A stretch of DNA of 5,017 nt from NCBI GenBank assembly GCA_017444165.1, contig JAFSXH010000226.1, positions 1-5,017 of the forward strand. Reading direction: 5' to 3'. Source of the DNA: a bacterium (lineage in GTDB: Bacteria > Vulcanimicrobiota > Xenobia > Xenobiales > Xenobiaceae). The notes beneath the pieces were generated by a model. It did not search any database. It was given only the letters and a program-made list of their open reading frames with translations, and was not told the DNA's origin. Below, in pieces: positions 1 to 5,017 of this stretch (position 1 is the stretch's first letter; each line of letters opens with the position of its first letter). The position numbers were made by a program, and so were the translations under genes.

Positions 1-414
1 ACCACCTAATAAGATGAAAGTGCAATACTGTGAGCTAAATGGCAAAAGCAAAGGCAGACCAGTTATGAGAGCATACTTGCGCAGATTTGCACTATAGGCT
101 AGAAAATAGTAACTGGCAAAAATTGTCACCATAAAACAGGCAATAGAAAAGATACGCACATAATGCCAATTGTCAAAGAGAAGAAAACCTAATTTATAAA
201 CAATCTGAATATTGATAACTCTAAGTTCTGTCGAATAGAACCAGTCCTTGGAAAGAATCCCCCCCTCCTCAGCCAATAACTTTCCGAGTATCATTTCGTT
301 GCTAGTATCAGCATCGATCAAAAGATCAACTCGCTGATTAAAGATGTACAACGTAAATATTCCACTCAATATACACAAAATTAATGGAAAATAATCTTTT
401 ATCTTTTGCCACAT
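1..414 (-). CDS. Polytopic membrane protein of unknown function, possibly GT-C glycosyltransferase-like (N-terminal 138 codons, partial)
   Basis: An ATG at 412-414 opens a frame of 138 codons with no stop before the left window edge; an in-frame TAA lies six codons upstream of the ATG, so this is the only ATG that starts ahead of the first membrane segment. The protein begins MWQKIKDYFP. Predicted by eye: TM1 at about 9-26, a polar, presumably external loop at about 27-85, TM2 at about 87-107 and TM3 at about 112-132. The loop begins with Asp34-Ala-Asp36 and contains LLAEEGGILSKDWFYSTELR (47-66). An Asp-x-Asp type motif in the first external loop is a hallmark of GT-C glycosyltransferases, and similar sequences are, from memory, found in uncharacterised membrane proteins of gut Firmicutes; neither point proves function. 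No Shine-Dalgarno sequence precedes the start. G+C is 148 of 414 (36%), clearly below the A2M gene. It lies 79 bp behind that gene in the same direction, with a hairpin between. Coding status is well supported by the hydrophobic pattern; function is unknown. Confidence 0.85.
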   Translation of the reverse strand, partial: MWQKIKDYFPLILCILSGIFTLYIFNQRVDLLIDADTSNEMILGKLLAEEGGILSKDWFYSTELRVINIQIVYKLGFLLFDNWHYVRIFSIACFMVTIFASYYFLAYSANLRKYALITGLPLLLPFSSQYCTFILLGG

Positions 415-423
415 AACGGAGCC

Positions 424-451
424 ATTTTAGCATAAAATAGGCCTGTGCAGA
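424..451 (-). promoter_or_regulatory. Possible extended -10 promoter for the downstream membrane gene
   Basis: On the minus strand, TGCTAAAAT (432 to 424) resembles an extended -10 element (TGn then TAAAAT, against TATAAT). A -35 candidate 16 bases upstream, TCTGCA (451 to 446), matches TTGACA at only three of six positions and lies inside the hairpin. Transcription would begin near 417, leaving only about three bases before the ATG at 414. A promoter here would explain how the gene is expressed behind a terminator and why no Shine-Dalgarno sequence is visible. AT-rich sequence yields such matches by chance, so this is weak. Confidence 0.2.
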
Positions 452-472
452 TCAGAAAAATCTTCACAGGCC
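440..472. terminator. Imperfect hairpin with T-runs on both sides, likely terminator of the A2M gene
   Basis: GGCCTGTG (440-447) is exactly complementary to CACAGGCC (465-472). Inside it, after one C/T mismatch, AGAT (449-452) pairs with ATCT (460-463) around a 7-base loop. On the minus strand the stem is followed by TATTTTAT, a modest T-rich tail, and it lies 21 bases past the A2M stop, which suits factor-independent termination of that gene. On the plus strand the tail is better (CTTTTTATTT), so it could work in both directions, although no plus-strand gene is visible. It ends only about 25 bases before the next start codon, so some read-through, or a promoter overlapping the hairpin, must supply the downstream gene. 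Confidence 0.8.
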
Positions 473-493
473 CTTTTTATTTACCCTTTTAGT

Positions 494-3400
494 CTATTCT
501 ATAACAACCTTCGCTCCGCCACTGCGTCCGAAAGTCTCTGGAGAGTACATCTCTTCAGCTTTAGCGGGAGGAACGATGAACTTACCAGGCACGGTAGCTC
601 GACAGACGAAGGAGTAATCGTAATCACCGCCATAGAGAACCAGACTGAAAGCCTCAGCACGCTCATCGCGCAAGTTCTCATGATCGTACCAGGGACGATC
701 CCACCACCACCAACAGTAAGACTGTCTTGCCTTGGAGGCGTTATCTGTGGGTACACTCTCGGTCATCTTGAAAGCTCCGTTGAGGATCTCACAACCAGCA
801 GGTAAAGGTACGGTCAAAGCCACGTGAGCGCGACGACTGGGAGCTACCAATTTAACCTTGCAGCGCACCCTAGAACCTAACTTGATCTTCCAAGTGCCAT
901 CGGCCAATTGCTTGACGTCCTTAGGATCATCGACACCTTCATAGACGCGCTCTACCGTGAAACCACCTTCGTAAGGTTTAGGATTGAGATCCTTAGAAGC
1001 GTAACTCAAACCTAAACGATAGTAAAGTCTACCAGGCCCCTTCTTATCGAGGATCAGCTTAGATTCATCACCAACCTGCTGCATGGGTATGAAGCTCTCT
1101 AAGTAATGAGTCTGACGTCCCTTGAACTTGTACTGACCTACATAGTCTTCACCTAACCAGGCGTTGGCGATAAAGTCGGGAGTTACAGCTTCATAAGTCT
1201 TAAAGTACTTGTAAAGGGCCATAACAACCATCGAGTTGCTCTGAGTGTTGCCCCAGTGACCGTGTTTGCGCCCTGAGAGCAGAGTCTTAACCAACTTAGG
1301 AATGACGCTATTCTTCGCATTGTCCGTAATGAGTCCAGAGAGGAGTACTGCCTCTGAACGCATGTCCGAATCCATGATCAAATAGCCATCTTTCTCCCTA
1401 GTATTGCCGACATTAGCCGTAGAAGCCGTCTCACTCGTCTTATTGGCGATTACACGGCGAATCTCATTAGCCAAATCAGCGTGGGTGTCGCGCAAGACGG
1501 GCAAGGCCCAGCCCAAGACCTCTATAGGTACTTCTTCCATCTTAAATTTAGACAGACGATCAGCTAAACGCTTAGGATCGTGTTTACCCACCTGCCAGAG
1601 TACATTTTCCGCATAGGTATTGATAACGAGGCGAGACTCTTCTGAATATAATTTCTTGTCGATATATCTGTCGATATTCTTCAAAGCCTCTAAAGCCGCG
1701 TTATACTTGTTCTGAGGAACATTGTAGCCTTTATCTTTAGCAATAACCAAAGATTGAGCGCAATGGACGGTAACGTAAGGCAAGTTATGATCATCCGCCT
1801 CCCACAGACCGAAGAGTCCGCGACTGTTCTGGCGAGAACACATAGTCTTAATATCCTCATTGATCTGCCGCTTAACATCTTCACTCTTGGGTAATTCCTT
1901 AACATTGAACTCGCTCAAGACATCGTACATATTGCTAGTGACGATAATGCGCGAAGCCAACTGCTCGGAGCAGGCAAAAGGATAATTGCAAAGATAGAGC
2001 ACCGCATCGACCAACTCTTGTAAAGCGGTCGAAGAAGTAGAGACCTCTAAACCACCAAACTGTTTATAAGCATCTTTTGGAGCTTTTATCGGCTGAACTA
2101 AGGTCTTATCACTTTCAATACTGCCGTAAGTGGCAAAGGCCTCCGTAGTGCAAGGAGTGTAAACGGGCATCTTCATGAGCGAACTGTCAGCATAATTGCC
2201 CGATACAGCCGCCACTTGAACTTGAGCCTCACCCACTTCTTTGACCTTAGCGGGTATACGCACTTCGCGGCGCGTGTTAGCGGGAACTAAACAGACGATA
2301 CCTTGATTGTCGATACTCAAATTGCTCGCCCGATATACTACCTCAGTGCGCAGATCGCGCTCCGTCTGATTGTGCAAGATCACTGGCACTTCCACAATAT
2401 CACCAAAGTTCAAGAACCTGGGAGCATTGGGACGAACCATTAAAGGCAACCTAGCGGTCAAACTGCTCTCACCCTTACCGAAGCGAGAATCCTTATCAGC
2501 CACTACAGCCACAACCCTGTAGCGAGTCAAGTTGTCTGGCAGAGTAACTTCAACCTTAACTTGTCCCTGTTTATCAGTCTGTAAGTGACCTTTGAAGAGA
2601 GCTAAGGCATCGAAGTTAGTGCGCACATTGATGGGTTTGCCATTATCTTGGCCTCCCTCATCATCAGCAAGAGCCGCATCACACTCAGCCATAGGCACAC
2701 ATTCATCCATGGTCATCTCACTGCGAACGACGGACTTGTACACCATGCGTGGAGCACCTGCGTAATTCAAAGCTCCACCCATTGCGCCCCTCTGGACTTC
2801 CATTTCACGATTGCTCGCTTGCTTAGGTATCCTCTGTTCCTGTAAGACCATCATAGAACGCAAGAGATATTGACTTACATCTTGATTGCGAGCATGATAG
2901 AAATTACCTAACGGATCGCTTATGTTGTAACCAGCTAAAGCCCACACAGACTCATCAACGACTACTAAAGCCACTTCCGCGTCATCTACGGGCTTACCAG
3001 AGTTATCTTTGACCTTAACGATAATATCAGTCTTACCCGCAGGCTCTAAATTCTGTTTGGCAGGTAACACTTCAACTTTCAAACTCTTCTCTACAGCGGG
3101 TATAGAGAGATTCAGATCTCCCTTGGCACAAGCGGGACGGAGAGAATCTTTGATGGGTTTGCCAGCGTTATCGTATCGCTGAGCCTCACCTGCGGCCATA
3201 ACGCGCAGATTTACACTAGGTGTCCACTCTTTATCGAGAGGAATCTTTAAGGTGGTAGAGTCACCCTGCATACTGATAGTCTCACTCTTGGCGATACCAC
3301 TGCGGGCGATAGTGTAGGTCAACTGTCTGGCAGTGAAGGGAAGCTGAACCAAAATTTCCGCCGTCTCTCCAACTTTGTACTCTTTTTTGTCAGGTACTAA

Positions 3401-5017
3401 AGTTATCTCTTCAACATTTACGGAAGTATTCTGAGGAGCAGCACAATCGCCGATCCACATTCGCATAGTTGTGATATTGGGACGGCCTTTGCTATCCTTA
3501 ACCTCAGCATTCAAACGCCAGGAACCAGCTTTGGGAAACTTCAGCTTGCGCAGACTAGCTTCGGCTGTAGAGGTGAAATTATCATTAAAGGATTCGATCT
3601 CTTTTTCGATCAATTTGCCATCTTCAAAGTGATCTTCGATCCTCGCCCAACGGATACTGACAGGCACACCAGCCTTAGCCTTACCTTCAATATCGGTAAC
3701 TACGACATTGTATTCGGCTTCGGCTCCCTCACTGTAGTAGTATCTATCCGTCTTTACACCTACGTAGAGCTCACTGGGATGGACTAAGAAAGAACTGCTG
3801 GCAGACCAAGTTTGACGATTGACATCGCTCACTGCCGCCGAAACACTGATCGAAACTGGTGTAGGCGGAGAATTTTGTCCTAGATCCAACTGCAGGACAT
3901 TCTTGCCTAAACTGTCCGTCTTGCTACTAAAAGTGTGGCTTACAGCAGTACTCTTCTCTTCAGGCCACCACCAACAATGCCACCAGGGAGACCATTTGCC
4001 GAAGGTATACTCACTCCAACCAGGAGGAGAGTAACTAGATCTGTTGGCGTTAGCAGTCCATTTAATATCGGCATCAGAGAGCTTGCCACCAGCGAAGTAC
4101 TTAGCCTCTGCCGACACAAAAGCCCGCTCATTCATCAAATGATCGGTACCCTCAACCTTAGAAGATACTTCAAACTCAGGGCGGCGGAACTCTTGCACAT
4201 CAAAATAATGGGTAGTCGACCTGTTAGCTAAGCTAGGAACATCGTTACAAGCTATATTTATACTGGCATTGCCCAGGTTCATATTATCGGGCAGAGTAAA
4301 ATCGAACTCGAAACCACCATACTCATTTATAGCCGTCTTACCGTCACAGATCTTGTTATTGCGCGGATCTTTAACAGTCCAAACGACCTCTTTTAATCTG
4401 GGATCGAGGACACAGTTCTTGTCAGGCTTGTCCTCCAAAGTGCGCACCCAACCTTTGACGTGAACACTCTCATTGGGGCGGTAGAGACCGCGATCATCGA
4501 AGACACTCCAGCGACAGCCAATAGTATCTCGACCATTAGGACCAAAGATTCTATTAGCTATAGCAGGATAGAATACTTTACAACCCTTAGAGCTGGCCGT
4601 TATGTACTCTTCACTGTAGTCTTTGTCTTTATCACGCTTTAAGATAGCTAGACCATTTTTATCAGTCTTGACACTCTGTTCGCCTAAACGAACTTCCGCA
4701 CCAGCCACGGGAACACCACTGACTAGCTCATTGACCAAACAGTAAGCGGAATCGCGTCCAGAAACAATATCTAAACCTATGGGAGAAGACTGAATCCAGA
4801 TAACCTCTTTGCGGTCATAATCGCCGCTGTAATTGTCAAACTGCAAGGCCAACATGGCCAAACCGTACTTTTTATCAGCAAAGGCCTCAGAGAGATCAAT
4901 GGGAGTCTGTACTCTCTCACTAGTACTTCCCTTGATCTTAATCGTCTTCGACCAGACAACCTTACCTAATGGTTTGTACTTGCTAATATCTTCGAAACTC
5001 CGCATCTTCCAGTTGCC
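494..5017 (-). CDS. Bacterial alpha-2-macroglobulin family protein, thioester-containing, N-terminus beyond window (partial)
   Basis: Large bacterial alpha-2-macroglobulin, expected to act outside the cytoplasm by trapping proteases: cleavage of a bait region triggers a conformational change and a reactive thioester binds the attacker. The frame is open from the window edge to a TAG stop. Residues below count from the first visible Met (codon 5003-5005); four more codons (GNWK) precede it with no stop. That Met has no convincing ribosome site or signal peptide, so the true start is upstream. Seen in order: macroglobulin-type domains at about 1-160; an MG2-like domain with DRGLYRPNESVHVKG (171-185); further MG domains from QEFRRPEFEV (271-280) to about 520; the bait-region domain from about 532, with VVVDESVWAL at 681-690; bait segment about 691-795; A2M block with TLPDNLTRYRVVA (821-833); thioester domain about 1000-1300 with CSEQ (1012-1015) and WGNTQSN (1251-1257); C-terminal domain with DHENLRDERAEAF (1441-1453) and PPAKAEEMYSPETFGR (1479-1494). 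About 21 cysteines suit an exported protein. No frameshift. Family assignment is firm; partner proteases and anchoring are unknown. Confidence 0.96.
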   Translation of the reverse strand, partial: GNWKMRSFEDISKYKPLGKVVWSKTIKIKGSTSERVQTPIDLSEAFADKKYGLAMLALQFDNYSGDYDRKEVIWIQSSPIGLDIVSGRDSAYCLVNELVSGVPVAGAEVRLGEQSVKTDKNGLAILKRDKDKDYSEEYITASSKGCKVFYPAIANRIFGPNGRDTIGCRWSVFDDRGLYRPNESVHVKGWVRTLEDKPDKNCVLDPRLKEVVWTVKDPRNNKICDGKTAINEYGGFEFDFTLPDNMNLGNASINIACNDVPSLANRSTTHYFDVQEFRRPEFEVSSKVEGTDHLMNERAFVSAEAKYFAGGKLSDADIKWTANANRSSYSPPGWSEYTFGKWSPWWHCWWWPEEKSTAVSHTFSSKTDSLGKNVLQLDLGQNSPPTPVSISVSAAVSDVNRQTWSASSSFLVHPSELYVGVKTDRYYYSEGAEAEYNVVVTDIEGKAKAGVPVSIRWARIEDHFEDGKLIEKEIESFNDNFTSTAEASLRKLKFPKAGSWRLNAEVKDSKGRPNITTMRMWIGDCAAPQNTSVNVEEITLVPDKKEYKVGETAEILVQLPFTARQLTYTIARSGIAKSETISMQGDSTTLKIPLDKEWTPSVNLRVMAAGEAQRYDNAGKPIKDSLRPACAKGDLNLSIPAVEKSLKVEVLPAKQNLEPAGKTDIIVKVKDNSGKPVDDAEVALVVVDESVWALAGYNISDPLGNFYHARNQDVSQYLLRSMMVLQEQRIPKQASNREMEVQRGAMGGALNYAGAPRMVYKSVVRSEMTMDECVPMAECDAALADDEGGQDNGKPINVRTNFDALALFKGHLQTDKQGQVKVEVTLPDNLTRYRVVAVVADKDSRFGKGESSLTARLPLMVRPNAPRFLNFGDIVEVPVILHNQTERDLRTEVVYRASNLSIDNQGIVCLVPANTRREVRIPAKVKEVGEAQVQVAAVSGNYADSSLMKMPVYTPCTTEAFATYGSIESDKTLVQPIKAPKDAYKQFGGLEVSTSSTALQELVDAVLYLCNYPFACSEQLASRIIVTSNMYDVLSEFNVKELPKSEDVKRQINEDIKTMCSRQNSRGLFGLWEADDHNLPYVTVHCAQSLVIAKDKGYNVPQNKYNAALEALKNIDRYIDKKLYSEESRLVINTYAENVLWQVGKHDPKRLADRLSKFKMEEVPIEVLGWALPVLRDTHADLANEIRRVIANKTSETASTANVGNTREKDGYLIMDSDMRSEAVLLSGLITDNAKNSVIPKLVKTLLSGRKHGHWGNTQSNSMVVMALYKYFKTYEAVTPDFIANAWLGEDYVGQYKFKGRQTHYLESFIPMQQVGDESKLILDKKGPGRLYYRLGLSYASKDLNPKPYEGGFTVERVYEGVDDPKDVKQLADGTWKIKLGSRVRCKVKLVAPSRRAHVALTVPLPAGCEILNGAFKMTESVPTDNASKARQSYCWWWWDRPWYDHENLRDERAEAFSLVLYGGDYDYSFVCRATVPGKFIVPPAKAEEMYSPETFGRSGGAKVVIE
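1961..1972 (-). other. Thioester motif CSEQ of the A2M protein
   Basis: The four codons read Cys-Ser-Glu-Gln (residues 1012-1015 from the first visible Met) within NYPFACSEQLASR. In the A2M/complement family, C-x-E-Q is the site where the Cys side chain and the Gln side chain form an internal thioester that reacts covalently with the trapped protease. The motif is complete here, with the usual aromatic-Pro lead-in and the Leu-Ala-Ser/Arg follow-on seen in bacterial members. It therefore belongs to the thioester-bearing type rather than the bacterial type that has lost the cysteine. Whether the bond forms in vivo is inferred. Confidence 0.93.
2621..2935 (-). other. Probable bait region of the A2M protein
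   Basis: This is the low-conservation segment between VVVDESVWAL, which closes the bait-region domain core, and VRTNFDALALFKG, which opens the A2M family block. In the family this is where the protease-sensitive bait loop sits. Residues 712-762 are rich in Arg, Lys, Met and Gln (R716, R725, K728, R733, R739, R753, K757, R761) with small-residue stretches such as GAMGGALNYAGAP, giving many possible trypsin-like and other cleavage sites. Residues 763-789 are strongly acidic (E763, D767, E768, E774, D776, D781, D782, E783, D787), contain no basic residue and carry two cysteines, C769 and C775. Exact borders and cleavage sites are inferred. Confidence 0.7.

Noticed and set aside
255..272. Minus-strand GAGGAGGGGGGG looks like a strong Shine-Dalgarno site, suggesting an internal start.
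   Set aside because: No ATG, GTG or TTG follows at a suitable distance in the coding frame, and starting here would remove TM1 and the Asp-x-Asp loop.
399..425. Minus-strand mini-frame ATG to TAA encoding MAPLCGKR, overlapping the start of the membrane gene; considered as a leader peptide.
   Set aside because: It has no ribosome site, is only eight codons long and has no run of regulatory codons; a chance occurrence is more likely.
701..712. CCA x4 tandem repeat, considered as a microsatellite or the start of a repeat array.
   Set aside because: It is only four units and is fully explained by the Trp codons of the A2M C-terminal cluster; the similar CCACCACCAAC near 3966 likewise encodes Trp residues and is not part of an array.
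499..756. Minus-strand open frame of 85 codons in another phase over the C-terminal part of the A2M gene.
   Set aside because: The overlapping A2M frame carries the conserved C-terminal motifs here (LRDERAEAF, PPAKAEEMYSPETFGR), so this is a shadow. It is not a frameshifted remnant, because the main frame is complete.
3935..4231. Open frame of 98 codons on the plus strand, antisense to the A2M gene, with several shorter ones elsewhere (for example 1404-1616, 2648-2845 and 4269-4463).
   Set aside because: They lie wholly inside the strongly supported A2M reading frame, have no recognisable domain or ribosome site, and are of a length expected by chance opposite a 4.5-kb gene.

Overview
The window holds two genes, both on the minus strand and both cut by a window edge. 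About 90% of it is one very large gene for a bacterial alpha-2-macroglobulin (A2M), a thioester-armed protease-trapping protein of the cell envelope. Its frame is open from the stop codon at 494-496 to the right-hand edge, so the N-terminus, where the export signal should be, lies outside. What is visible is intact: a macroglobulin-domain series, a bait region, the A2M family block, a thioester domain with a complete CSEQ motif, and the typical C-terminal domain.

The 79-bp gap after it (415-493) contains a strong imperfect hairpin with T-rich runs on both sides, read here as a terminator. Positions 1-414 are the first 138 codons of a polytopic membrane protein that runs off the left edge. Its layout (one membrane segment, then a polar loop starting with Asp-x-Asp and holding a conserved-looking EEGG stretch, then more membrane segments) recalls GT-C type glycosyltransferases and unnamed membrane proteins of gut bacteria, but no function can be assigned. 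By hand count this part is about 36% G+C, against about 46% in sampled lines of the A2M gene, so the two genes may have different histories.

The organism cannot be fixed from this sequence. A long, multi-domain, thioester-containing bacterial A2M, moderate G+C and a membrane protein resembling those of gut anaerobes fit a host-associated bacterium, possibly of the PVC group (for example Lentisphaerota); this is a weak inference. Apart from the two genes, the hairpin and a doubtful promoter, I see no RNA gene, mobile element, CRISPR array or long repeat. The A2M/membrane-protein pair is not a recognised system, and the hairpin between them argues against tight co-transcription. The most distinctive points are the charge-polarised bait region with its own cysteine pair, two tryptophan clusters, and the membrane gene that may start almost without a leader.
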